Source of the DNA: Ceratodon purpureus
Lineage: Eukaryota > Streptophyta > Bryopsida > Pseudoditrichales > Ditrichaceae
Assembly (NCBI GenBank): GCA_014871385.1
Contig: CM026421.1
Location: forward strand, 24,049,383 to 24,113,382
Reading direction: 5' to 3'
DNA: 64,000 nucleotides
Shown here: piece after piece, positions 34,273-45,868 of the stretch
Numbering within the stretch: the stretch's first letter is position 1
Layout: every line of letters starts with the position of its first letter
Notes under the pieces: model-generated
Seen by the model: the letters and a program-made list of their open reading frames with translations, nothing else
What the model was told of the DNA's origin: nothing
The model's database searches: none
Translations under genes and position numbers: made by a program

Positions 34273-37200
34273 TCACAAGCCCCTGAACTTGACAGGAATG
34301 GCGTCGAGTGGTTCTCGTCTTCGAGGCGTGGTTCGACAACGATTGATCAGTTGACTGTCTTCCTTCATGGGGGTAGATTGCTTTGTCACCGGGGAGATCT
34401 CTGGTTTCTTCTTGCCTTGCACTTTAGCAGCCTTCGGTGGACGTCCGAGTCTTTTCTTCCTTGGCACATCTGCCGCCTCGCACAGAGGATTCTCCTGTGA
34501 CTCACCACCTGGCACACAAAACAGCACACCTTGCATGTCAGAAAAACACTTAGACCTCCGAATTCTTCACTCATCTTACATATCCATCACCAGAACCCCC
34601 CATATGTAGTACAGACAAACAAGCTTCCACAATACTGCAACCACATCCACACATATCGTCAACAAAATCAAGAGCTACAACAAACCACAAAATACATTAT
34701 TCTGAAAGTGAAACACCATAAGCAACAGAGGTGATTCTCCGCTGACTCTGCACCTGGCATAGGTCCCGGATTCCCCTCGGCTGCCATCTCCACAATATTC
34801 TTGAACTTCTGGACGTGGTTATCAGTCGGGCACTTGGAACGACCGCGCTTTCGTGCATTTCCCCGATGTTCCAATTCTTCTTGCTCCCCTTCCGAACTCT
34901 GGAGCAGCGTTGAGACAGCCGCAAACCTGCTCTTCGTGGTCTTCTTATTACCATTCTTGGGCTCTCTTGGCAATTCCTCATCTTCCTCAGACTCTGTATC
35001 TTCTTCCTCCACTTCCCTATCTTGGCCTGACCTTCTTCCTCCTTTGCGAAACTCATCCGACCCGCACCAGTGAACTAACCCGTTATCCGAGTCGCTGTCA
35101 TCGCTAGACTCGAAGTCATCGCCGACCTTGGTCGCCTCCTTCTCCGGACCATCCGAATCTTCGTCTTCAGGCAATGTTTTCTCAGTAGTCTGATCTCTCC
35201 TACCGTGACCTGAGTCTAGACGAGCCGCCTTGAAGAACGGGGTTGGCTTTGGCTGTGCATGGTTGCGTCCCCACCCTGTCACGGATCCTCCGCATATTGG
35301 ACACAGCTTCAATCCTTGGATACAAAGTAAACAAAACACGTCGTGGCCACAACCCTAGAAAATTGATCAAACCACATCTTGAGTTAGAACTAAAATAACC
35401 TGAACTATTACTTAAGATAGAGACAGTATATTTAAAAACATCGAAACCTTTCTCACATACAGTCAGGAAAAAAAAAAGACACTACTCCTAACTATCAACA
35501 GTGTTTGAATAGGATAGTGTTTGAACAGTGTCGGATACTGCACAAAAATCTGCAGGAGTTACCGCACATGCCATTTTTCATGGCCATGCACATGGTCGAA
35601 AAGTAAGTGTCAACAGACGCAGCCAGCAATTTTAGCTCACACGCTCAGCATTGAAGAATCACTGAACCTTCTGTTTGAAAAAATGTCCTTTAAGAAACAA
35701 AATCCTCACAGAAGAACTCCTTCTTCGTAGAGCACAAACCAGCCACCCCACAAACAAAAAATCACTCCAAAACATAGCAGAATCCGAGCATTTCTCCACC
35801 AAAATTCCACAAAACAGAGTAAAGATTCACCAACCGGAAACAGGATCAGCAATGACAACACCAGAATTCAGACTAAAGATCCACGAATTCCTCTACAAAA
35901 TCACACAATCCCATACAAAAATCCTTAATCCAAATTATGATTAAGTCTACCGAAGCGTGATTACAATATTTAAAAACACATGAACCAAGCATGCAAGACT
36001 GAACTCTGCACATCAGACGTCCAAAACGCGTCCACAAAACATCGAAACCTTTCTCACATATAGTCAGGAAAAAAAAAAAGCAGTACTCCTAACTATCAAC
36101 AGTGTTTGAATAGGATAATTTACCTTAAGGAACACCGAGGCTTCCTTTTTCTTGCAAATTTCGCACATTTCTTTATCCTGTTTCTTCTCCGTTGGCTCTG
36201 GGACACATAAGGGCTTCGACGTGACATCATTCTGGCTTGACTGAGAGAGCGGCCTCATCTTTGTCGGACTTTCTCTAGCCCATGAAGGCGTTGGTGACGT
36301 CGGTGCTCCTATAGTGGGTCCTGGAGCAATAATTCAGAAACCAGAGAATTAAAAATAAGAGGAAAGGAATATGTACTGCTCGAAACCAGGACAAATTAGA
36401 TCCTATGAACTGCTGGAAACCAGGAAATCAGGGAAAGGAAAAAGGAAATGGAAAATAGAAATACTCATAGTCCAAAACAAAAAGTAAAAATCCAGGACGG
36501 AATGTAGAAAATAGAAATGGAAATAAAGGAATCAGTCTGTACTGGACTCCTTCAAAGGAATTTTCAACAGAACTTTGGAAAAATCAAAGGATATCCGGAA
36601 GATCACAAGGGCATGCGGATTAGAATAAGGAAAACTGAATTTCAATAAGGGAAAGGAATTAGAACAAATGGGAACTATTTAAAATATTAGAAGTAAAGGA
36701 AAACAGGAATGCAGCAAAAGAGAGTAGGAACATCCGAAAATGAATAACAAAAACAGGATCAGGGCTTATTGACTCAGGACGATAGACAAATCTAAAGAAA
36801 AACAGAAGTCTTCCTTCAATGACAACAGAAGAATAGCAAATCCTTCAATCGGAAATGAAATACTGAAGCCCCCAAAAGCAGTGTTAAGGATTGGAAACCT
36901 TACCTGATTCCGTTTCAGTGCTGGTCTTCCCAGCGGCATCCTTCGAAGTGCAGATCATCAACTTCGGCCTAACCTCCCGGGAGCTTGAAGGTCGGACTCC
37001 AAGTGCAGCAAGATTCTTGGAGGCACACGGCTCCTTGCAGTTGACAACGAGACACTCCGAAGACCTCTGGGCGACCACATACAAGCAAAAAGGGTGATAG
37101 GTATGGCCGCATGCCAATGCCGAATAGTCAAAATTCTCATACCACAATGAACAAAGTGGACACGCATTCAGTCGATGAAGCTCTACAACAGGTTGCTGCG

Positions 37201-38637
37201 GACTATTCTCCGACGGCCGAGGGTAAACGCAAGCACCATCGCCGACTTCCATCTTCTGCAGCTGCTCCCGCATGGATCCTAAAACGCTGTCCAACGCAGA
37301 TACACTTGACTCCAATTTCTTGAAACTCTGAGCGCTCGTGGTCACTGCCTGCTCCAATAAAGCAATCTCTTCTGTGCACCCCGAAATGGCAGTGACACAG
37401 AGGCGGACCGTAAGCTCATCCGACGCTTTCTTGAAGGATATTGCGTCTGTCTGTGTCTTGAGATCAGAAATCTCCCTCCGAAGTCCGGTAGGATCTCCAT
37501 GTTCTCGATCGCCAAAAGTTCCTTCGATCAGGCCAAGAGAGTAAGTGTCCATTTCCTTCAGTTTTGCCTCTTGCGCAGCTTTCACCAGTTGCTCCTCCCC
37601 CTCAATGTTCTTCAATCGAAGCTGTTTGTAACATATCATCACTTGCAAAATTAGCGAAGCACATATCATACAGCTGCCAAGCAGGTCTACAACAGTGAAT
37701 TCAGCCTAAGGACTACAACAGTGCCATTTTTGCGAGAACTACTAAAGATCGGCTCTGATTAGCAGGTATTTTGCAAGAACTGAAAAGCAAATTCAATACT
37801 GATCACAATTAGCTTAGTCAGTACTATGCTTCACAGCGTCCATGAAAATCACAAGAAACAACGTCCATGAAAATCACAAGAAAGCACCCAAGATAGTGAA
37901 CATGGAAATACCTTAACCTCGTCCAACATTGCTTGGCGATCGCTAAGCAAAAGTTTCTGTCGCCGCAGTTTGTCCTCCACAGCCTCAAGTTCCTTACGAC
38001 TCTCAACGGCGCTGTTCTTACACTCCACGTACAAACCCTCATGGTACTCAATGGCTCGCCGCATGCTCTCGACCTCTTCCCTCTCCCAACAAGGGCCAAT
38101 CACACTCCTCATCTCCTTCTTGATGCTTTTCCTCCCCATACCTAAGCCCTCCGCTATGCCCTCTGACTTCACTGTCAATGTTAAAGAACCAGGGCGACCA
38201 ATGTTGCCGCTCTCTTCTCCGACTCCTCTCTTCTTTCGAAACAGACCGCCACTCAATGTGCTCTCAGAACCCTTCGCCTCCCTTTCTCTCTCCCTCTCCT
38301 TCCTACCCTCCAGCTTCTTCCGCAAAGCCTCTCTCACCTTCTTCCTCTCAGCAGCGAATTGCGACCAATTAACACTCTCACCCTGGCTCATAAGTATCAA
38401 CCCTCGCGCAAAAGAAAGGGTAATTTCTTTGTTGGGTGGCTCCTCTGCTCCATACACTTTCCGGTACAGACTCAGAATTTGATCTTGTTCTTCCTCCGTC
38501 GCATGATTCTGGTAACGCCACCCCGACTTGGAGCTCTTCGGTCCGAAGTACTGGCACACTGTGGTTTCCGTCACCTCGCGGATATCGCTCACAAGCACCC
38601 CCTCGCTTGGAAGGCCCTCGCAGGTGTATTTCCCCAT
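34273..38637 (-). CDS. Coiled-coil protein with two RING-type fingers and AT-hook (825 aa, 5 exons)
   Basis: Exons run 38637-37912, 37621-36904, 36320-36124, 35354-34754 and 34508-34273. Every junction is GT-AG, phases agree and the sum is 2,478 nt. Residues 1-110 form a folded N-terminal domain and about 110-370 are charged and coiled-coil rich. A first finger lies at about 396-440: CPLC, then ACGHTYHPFC, then two more Cys. A second, classic RING spans exons 3-4 (CEIC, CGHDVFCLLC, CPIC). Then comes an acidic Ser/Glu region with basic patches and, in the last exon, an AT-hook-like KKRLGRPPKAAK. The N-terminal domain, coiled coil and first finger resemble the gene at 15580-17364. A nuclear accessory protein, perhaps a ubiquitin or SUMO ligase acting with the transposase, is inferred. 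The frame is intact. Confidence 0.75.
35437..36119. repeat. ~83-bp direct repeat inside an intron of the RING gene
   Basis: CGAAACCTTTCTCACATA, an A-run and then CTAACTATCAACAGTGTTTG occur at about 35437-35520 and again at about 36038-36119, roughly 600 bp apart within the intron 36123-35355. A partial internal duplication is likely. Confidence 0.8.
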
Positions 38638-39557
38638 CTACCACACAGCAAGAAAATGAAGATTTAGAAACAGTTCAAAGTCCATAGCTAGGTCATTTAC
38701 AAACAACGTGTAAGAATCCTGAACAACGTGCAAAAAACGGGTCGGCCTGAACACTGACACACACCTGAACTTGACTGGAAGATGCCCTGAAAAGTGCGAA
38801 GGAGCAAGAACAAGATTCGCGGAGAGCAAGCGTGTGAGCAAAGTGGCAAAAGCATGTGAGCAAGGGGGCGGGATGCGGGGAAGATGCGGGAAAGCAGTCC
38901 ATGTGGCGAATTCGAACCTGGCGCCATTACTTCTCGCGCCATTATTTCTGCCAAGCTGTCATTCCGAATTCCAAACCAGTCAACTTCCGGATACGGATTC
39001 AGCATCAAACCCCATGCAACCCTGATGAGCATTGATGAGCGGTTCCGTGACTCCATTGATCCGTTGGGGGATACCCTGACCTGGCTTGCGCCCAGGAGTA
39101 CAGATCATCTAGATCGACAGTGATTGGATAAGCTCGTTCAAATCCAGATGAACTTATTGAAATTACTTCTGAAGTTTATGCCGTGATTTTCGAGTATAAT
39201 GTCTTGCAATATTAGATAAAAACTTGAGAGAATATAGAGCTTCGATTAATGCACTTTATGCTTGTCATTCAACTGAGAGTCGAAAGTAGGAGATACTTGA
39301 ATTGAAGGAAGGAAATAGACCTGTTTGCTATTCATTCACACGAACAACTAAACGGAACAAAGATAAATCTCGATATAGTGCAATTCATTTTGTGATGGTG
39401 GATGCGAAACCCAAATTAATCAAGCATCTAGTCTCGTGAATGAAGAACAAAAATTCAAAAAATGAGGTTACTTTCGAAAAGACTTCGTCCGCTGTAAGCT
39501 GTTCCTCTAATATTAACATTTCTCGAGGGAAATTGATTATTACAACGATTTAAAAGA

Positions 39558-41085
39558 CACTACTAGAATTCCCCCTCCGAAGCAACGTTTGAAAACAACG
39601 TTTTCTTCGTTTAGCAACGTTTCTGTGTGGCAATGTTCTATGTTCACGGGGCGGCTTGCGAAGCAACATTTTTCCAAAGATAGCAACGTTTTAGCATTTC
39701 CATCAAGAGAACCTTGCACATTCTTAAGGTTCATATATCTCATATGCTTTGTAGACACTTGGGCTCTCAATCAGTATAAACATCCCTCCTCCTCACTCGA
39801 GTCTCACGTCGTCGACAGTGTAATATCCATCTCCTTGAAGTCTGAGTGCAGCTATCTCTAAGCCTTAAGGGTACTCTGGAGTTTTTCAAATAAACTTCAG
39901 GGATGAAAAACCAGCAAACCCTAGCATATAATATCAACAAAGCCGTTTACCTATGCTCAGTCCAAGACTCCAAGCGTAATCAACAATATAAACGCAGTTG
40001 CTTACCTATGCTCAGTCCACGTGGATCCCTTCATCGAGAGCGCAGCAGGTTCCCATAGTCCCCCCTCTTCTGAAAAAGCGTAACCCCAGACATTGCTATT
40101 TAAGGCCTCTTTACACTAATGACCAAGGGCCGAGACAAATATTTCTTTTGGTCACGGCCTTTGGTCAAGAGCCATGACCAAGAGTCAATTTTTTCACCCC
40201 TTGGTCACTTCTAATAGTGTAAAGTAAACTTGGACCGGCCGGCTTGGTAGGCTGAATTTTTTAATGTATTTTTGAAAAGAGTGAATTTGATAACTTACAT
40301 TTCTTGATATTAACTTAGATTTGATAGCCATGTATGATGTGTGGTTAAATCCTCTAATTCCCATGACCATCCGAGCTTGCAACTTAATCCATGTATTCAA
40401 CCCTACGGTAGGAAAGAGAAACTACCAAGAAAATGTCAAAAAAATGCTCCAAGGCCATCAAATTAGTTCTTAAAAAACTAGGACAGCACATGTGGTGGCT
40501 CTATTTAGCATAAAGAGGAGTGCGAGGAGATTGTGGACACCAAGAAAATAGGAGGAGATGGTGGTGGAGGATGTTGAATCTCTCTCCACGGTGGAGAACA
40601 AGGTTGAAAATCCCCATGGCGGGGAGGGGGCCGTGGAGCTACTGGCTAATGTCAAGGGAAAAAATGTTTAAAAATTTATTATTAAAGAAATTTCCACTGG
40701 TTATTCGTTTTTTCAGCTCTTTGTCACCCGGATATTGCGGCAAGAGAACCTCATTTGGTGGTCTCCCCGCATTATCCGGGTGACCATGAAACCTTATCCA
40801 TTTCTAGACATGTAGGATTCCATGTCATTTTCTCATCCGTTTTTCCTCTTCGTCACTTCCTCCTTTTATGGCTAGTATAAAGTATACTCGGACCGGCCGG
40901 CTCTTCTCTTCCAATCATATTGCAAATTTTCCTTGGCCACGGCCCTTGGTCACTAGTGTAAAGAGGCCCTTAGTACTTATGTTTTTTTTATTGCTTTAGC
41001 AACATTTCTTGAAGTGGGCGCCGGCATGTTCTAGTGTATGAAGCACCTCTGTAAACGTGGCTTTGAGGGAGTAATTCCAGTAGTG
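39558..41085. mobile_element. Non-autonomous CACTA element, left-arm copy (1,528 bp)
   Basis: The left end is CACTACTAGAATTCCCCC and the right end is GAGTAATTCCAGTAGTG, flanked by the 3-bp target duplication AGA (39555-39557 and 41086-41088), as expected for CACTA. Subterminal AGCAACGTT motifs recur near both ends. It has no transposase and contains a nested MITE. The right half matches the terminus at 20975-21151, so it is a deletion derivative of that family. Confidence 0.9.
40103..40969. mobile_element. PIF/Harbinger-like MITE nested in CACTA, left-arm copy (867 bp)
   Basis: The ends AGGCCTCTTTACACTAATGA and (inverted) GGGCCTCTTTACACTAGTGA are flanked by TTA on both sides (40100-40102, 40970-40972). 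The related CACTA end at 21 kb has one TTA and no insertion. A 3-bp TTA duplication with a GGGCCTsTTTA-type terminus is typical of Harbinger/Tourist MITEs. Confidence 0.85.
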
Positions 41086-41649
41086 AGAAACAACTTAATG
41101 TGTAAACATGAAAGATTTCAGATAACACTTGCGAGTGGATGCGATGAGACAACGACACTGGAGAAGGTATCGGTATCCCTCCTGTATCAGCTGCACAAAT
41201 TTTTCCAACTATTGAGACAGTGCTTTTTATACTACGATCTTAAAGTCTATCCGCAATTCCTCAAAATCTCCTCTATTCAGAATTTACATTAATCATGTAA
41301 AATTGGTAACATTGTTAACGGAACATGCACGGTCAACAACACTTCCTCTGTACATCCACATCATACAATCAAATTCATCAGAATAGTTCACACCTGCTCA
41401 AGCAAGTTTTATTTTGACAAATATATCAAATATTCACACATTGTCAAACAAGTTTGAGCAGTCCACTAAAACACTATATGTATATAATGATCCAAAACAA
41501 GGAGATCATGTCTCAATTTACAAGCCCGTAACATTCCACGCCAAGAAGATCCTACCACAGTAGAAAAGATTTCAATTCTCCAAAAATCCTCTTCAATAAC
41601 AAAACCATGTACAGATACAACCGGACTTGATTACTTAACTTCCATTCAC

Positions 41650-42880
41650 AGGTTTCTGTGACAAGACGTAAGTGCGTGTCTATAAATTTTTCTATTTTTA
41701 CTGTAACATTTCTAAACAATTGAATTTTTTATCAATTTTCCTTTTAATTCATAAGTTTGAAATTTGATAGTTGATTATTTTTGAATTTTCTATATTGTGC
41801 ATTGAAATCAACTTCTTTATTCCAATATTATATATTTTGTTAAGTTTTTAAGTTTTAAGCTATTAAAAAGCATCAAAGTGCGATAAAAAAGCACTGAAGT
41901 GCGATTAAAATTTAAAAAGCACTAAAGTGCGATAAAAAAGCAATAAAGTGCAATAATGTAGATCTTGAAGATCCCAATTTTAAGTATTTTGTAAATATAT
42001 AAGCGGCTAGAATTAGTATCATGCATATCCATCAATCTTAAATACTCAATGATGTGCATTGAACGATCAATTGGTTTTAAGACTTTTTCCATAACAATAT
42101 GAAGAGTGTATCGAGAGAGTACCTCCGAATCGGAGAAAGCTACCTCCATAATAGTCACGAACTCGGACTTCTTGGCTATGGCATTCTTGACAGCCTCAAA
42201 CCTAAGTATCCAGATTTTATCGAGTTTGAATTCTAATTTATTTTTATGATGGCCCATTGATTTCTGAAATGCTCTATTTCTAATTTTGATTAATTGTCCA
42301 ATTCCTGGTTTTTGATTACAATTAAAAGACCATTTTATTGATTTTTTTTTTAGCAATTAAAAACCATGTTTATTGAATGATTAATTGTCCAATTACCAGT
42401 TTTCTTTTACAATTAGAAGCCCATTTAATTGAATACTATATTTTTTCAATTAAAAGCCCATTTTATTTGAATTTTTTTTAATATTACAATTAAATTACCA
42501 TTTTAATATTTTATCAAACAATTAATTGTCCAATTTCTGTTTTCTTTTTACAATTAATTGCCCATTTTATTGGATATTATTTTCCATTCAAAAGCCTTTT
42601 TATTTTAACCACAACACATTTTTTGATATTATTTAGTGATTAATGTTTCAACATGCTTTTGACATGTTTAAACATGTTTTTCATTCGGAAACTACTAATA
42701 TATTATTTTTCCGTTAAAGCCCTTTTATTTTAGCCTCTCCTTGTTTTTATAATATAATTTAGTTTAAATTATAAATCACCTAATCCAATCAAATTAGATT
42801 TTTATTTTTATTCTTTATTTTCTTTGAATATATTTGAATATTTTTAATATTTTTATCATAAAATGCAATTATTAGATTAA
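41650..42880. repeat. AT-rich repeat family, left-arm copy
   Basis: It shares blocks with 26.3-27.4 kb (GATCTTGAAGATCCCA, ATTAATTGTCCAATT). It includes at 41865-41956 a short array of GCACTAAAGTGCGATAAAAA units, each containing the palindrome GCACTNNAGTGC. The mirror copy is at 55339-56569. Confidence 0.75.
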
Positions 42881-43263
42881 TCAGACTGCCAAATCTAAAA
42901 AGGTTCGAGTAGTAGTCACCAGCGTGAGTAGCCGCTGCCGAGGATCAAACTCGGGTCGCATGCGGTAGAGGCGAAGAGATTGTCTACAGTCTGCTCTCAA
43001 CTCTCTCGCCTTACGCCCCTCACAATACCTTCCCCCCACAGTCCGGGGAGTTTTTTGGCTTAACCGGATATTATCCTACACTTTTAGAAAACAGTCGGAT
43101 TTTGGAAAAAAAATACGGCTAAGCCTTTAGAAAATGGAGAATATTCTCCAATTTTCCCTTGAAATGATCGGATATTTTCCTAAGATTTTGAAATCAACTC
43201 GGCAATTCTCAATTTCAACCGGCTAGGTCGTAAGTAAATGCCGGTACTCCCCGTTCATTGCTT

Positions 43264-43376
43264 CCCCCCTCGCCCCTTACTATACCCTTGCCCCTCGCCC
43301 CCCGCGATACCCCCGCCCCTCGCGATACCCTCGCCCCCCGCGATACCCTCGCCGCTTCCAATACCCTCGCCCCTCA
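43264..43376. repeat. C-rich tandem repeat (CCCTCGCCCCCCGCGATA units)
   Basis: Six or seven imperfect units built from CCCTCGCCCC and CGCGATAC lie here. The mirror copy (50174-50204 plus 54866-54955) is the target of the hAT insertion. Confidence 0.85.
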
Positions 43377-44629
43377 AACTTTCAAACTTCTCAAACTTTC
43401 TCCCTCCACTGTCTCCCTCCACTTTCTCCCTCCTTCTCTTTCTCCACATTGTCCATGTCATCTCTTTACTTGTTCATGATGACACAAATAACTCTTTTCA
43501 CACTCCTTCACACCCATGAAGGAGCTCCAAGTCCTTCATGGGTCCTTTGAAGGATTTTTTCACTAATATTTTACCACTTGTGCAAATTAGCATATTAAAT
43601 TAATTTTAAACTACTTTCATGGAAGTACATGAACATAGGATTCTTAAACATAGAATATTACAATGGATTCTCAAAAAAATAAAAATAAACATTTTATGAT
43701 AAGAAATGTGCAATATATAAACTTGGGCTTCTGATTTGACATTTTAGAAGGTGTAATATGTTTTTTTGGTTTTCAACTTCATTACCCCAAAAAAGTACAT
43801 TTTACTTGTCCTTTCATATCCTTCTTGTCAAAAAAGGAATAAAGCCAATTTCCTCTATTTTCACAAAAGATTTCAATTCTCCAAAAATCCTCTTTAATAA
43901 CAAAACCATGTATAGATACAACTGGAACTGCTTACTTAACTTCCATTCACCGGTTACTCTGACCCAAGTACGTGTCTGTAAAAATACAAGGCTGTAAATG
44001 GAGTATACTCAATTTATTTTTCTTTGACAATACTGCAGAGTCTTCCATAACTGACAGTGGGCGGCACTAAGTTAAAGGGTGGAAGTAAATTCCGACACGT
44101 CACTAATGGATAACATGTAAATTTTGGTTCATTCACGGTTCATCATTTAAGTGCACAATGGACAACCTTGCCCACGGAATATGACAAGCAACCAACATAG
44201 ACATGATATGCAGAGTGTTTTTGTGAAATGGAATAAAGCTTCTATACATTGGCATCATCACCAAGTCCTCAATTTTCCGCAAATGTACATCGATTACCAA
44301 TTCATCAAGGTTGCAAAATTCCAAACACCAAACACCGATAGCCTTGTTTTTGAAAACCATAATTGCAACTTCATTTTCCGAAACGGTATTAAACATTTGA
44401 TCATACCATCGTCAAATTACTTTCATTTCGTATGTACAGAACTACTGCCAAGCCGGAGCTTCCTTGCTTCTATGTATACTGGAAAGCTCATGAGCAACCA
44501 CCGGAGCCAAATCTCCAGGAATGATGTCTCTTGTTGGTAAACGATGTACCACCTAAACACTCAACTAAGACGATCGAATCATGTACAGCAGACTGCTAAA
44601 ATTTGTCCAATTGTAGACAATTGTCTTAC

Positions 44630-45528
44630 TTACATGCCGAAGACGGCAGAGTGGGTGAAGGCCTCCGTGATGACCAGACCCAGGAACCCCAGCATCGCAA
44701 TGCGCCCGTTCCATCTCTCAGCCCTCGCCGTGAACGGCCCGAAGCTGCGCGCATCCGTGGACTCGCCGCTCATGATCGGCACCAGCGATGCGTATGTAAA
44801 CAGCTGCACTGCTCCCAAAAAGTAGAACAGACCCGGCTGGCCGGCGTTCGTCACCTGCTCGAACACCGTCTGGCCCGTCATCCTCTCCACCACCACGGCC
44901 CACACGAACCCCAGCATTGCCTGCACAAACATTCGAGCACATTTAGGTCAGAGATCACTTGCGCCCACGGCACCCGTGCGAGCAAATCATAGACCAGGAC
45001 GGATTGTACACGGAACAGGAGCGAGTGATTATAGACGTATTACGAACTAGTCTCGCGAGTTGAAAGTGCAAGACATGCATTGAAGTTGCCATGGCCGTGA
45101 CATGAAACACTCACCAGTCGGCAGTTGATGGTCTCGGGTGCGGCGCCATCGAATGCGAACACGCTGAAGAAGTTCTTGCTGCCGGTCTCCGGCCTCCTCT
45201 CCACCTCCGGGCGCGGGTAGAAGGACCCGGACGTCGGCTCCGTGCCGAACACCGACTTCTTCTCGGACTCGTTGGTCTCCTGGTTGCGCAGAATGTCGTC
45301 CTTGGTGATGGTGGTCTTGGTCTGCTTGTCCACCACGGCCTTGGCATCGGCCAGAGGACCCTCACCCTTGCCGGCGTCGCAACGCACCCTTCCGGCGAGG
45401 GAGGTCATGAGCCTGGGCGTGGTGGCGAGTCGGGCTCCACCCAACTTGTTGAACTTGGAGTTGATGGGCAAGGCTTGGAGGCCTCCAAGCTTGGCACATG
45501 CAACCTGAGACATCACCATGGCGGCCAT
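44630..45528 (-). CDS. ELIP: Early light-induced protein, ELIP (left-arm copy)
   Basis: Exons are 45528-45115 and 44920-44630 with a 194-bp GT-AG intron in phase 0; the product is 234 residues. The first ~50 residues are a Ser/Ala/Lys/Arg-rich plastid transit peptide ending RVRC. Helix 1 has ETINCRLAMLGF (Glu132, Asn135, Arg137), helix 2 spans about 168-188, and helix 3 has ERWNGRIAMLGF (Glu206, Asn209, Arg211). The ExxNxR chlorophyll-binding motifs in helices 1 and 3 are diagnostic of the ELIP/LHC superfamily. ELIPs bind pigment in thylakoids and limit photo-oxidative damage during high light, cold or desiccation. The intron falls directly after the first motif. The protein is identical to the right-arm copy, which lies head to head with it. 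Confidence 0.95.
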
Positions 45529-45862
45529 TGTTGTTCGAATGTAACACAGAAGCTTCACAAAACAGAGCAGTAACTATGAACACAAGAAAATACTGTTATG
45601 TGTAGAGGCAATATACAAGCTGATGCAATGAATCTGCTGGTTGTGTTTGATGAAATGGGCATCGAATACATGCATCATATAGTGGTGATCACCCTCACAG
45701 TGGAGACCCGAGTGAATGCCAAGTAGGATGAGGAGAATGAAGTGGCGTGGCAACGCTTGTGTGACAAGGAGGGAGCTTTTGCAAAGAATGGCGCTGCGAT
45801 TGTACACGAGGCTACCTGCAGTGAGTAAAGTGCACCAAGGTGCACACAACTAACGAGAATGG

Positions 45863-45868
45863 CACGTG
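45863..45868 (-). promoter_or_regulatory. G-box upstream of left ELIP
   Basis: CACGTG lies about 335 bp upstream of the ATG, in the context CCACGTGCC. G-boxes bind bZIP/bHLH factors in light- and ABA-responsive promoters. Confidence 0.5.

Larger units (their letters stand above)
24206..39093. mobile_element. 14.9-kb insertion with DDE-like transposase and RING accessory gene
   Basis: The insertion is defined by comparison with the right arm, which reads straight through AGGAG where this arm has AGGAG - 14,888 bp - AGGAG (24201-24205 and 39094-39098). A 4- or 5-bp target duplication fits. The ends match poorly: from 24205 the left end and the inverted right end both start GGG and share about 14 of 25 positions. 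It carries a plus-strand transposase gene (28728-33087) and a convergent minus-strand RING gene (38637-34273), with a long AT-rich left part. The superfamily is unassigned. Deletion of this segment from the right arm through AGGAG microhomology is the alternative, but an intact two-gene cargo favours insertion. Confidence 0.75.

Noticed and set aside
24201..39098. Reading the 14.9-kb difference as a deletion from the right arm via AGGAG microhomology
   Set aside because: Not excluded, but two intact element-type genes inside exact boundaries make insertion the simpler explanation.
42898..43020. tRNA-like segment (GTTTGATCC resembling a B box on one strand)
   Set aside because: I could not fold a complete cloverleaf or find a convincing A box, so neither a tRNA nor a SINE is supported.
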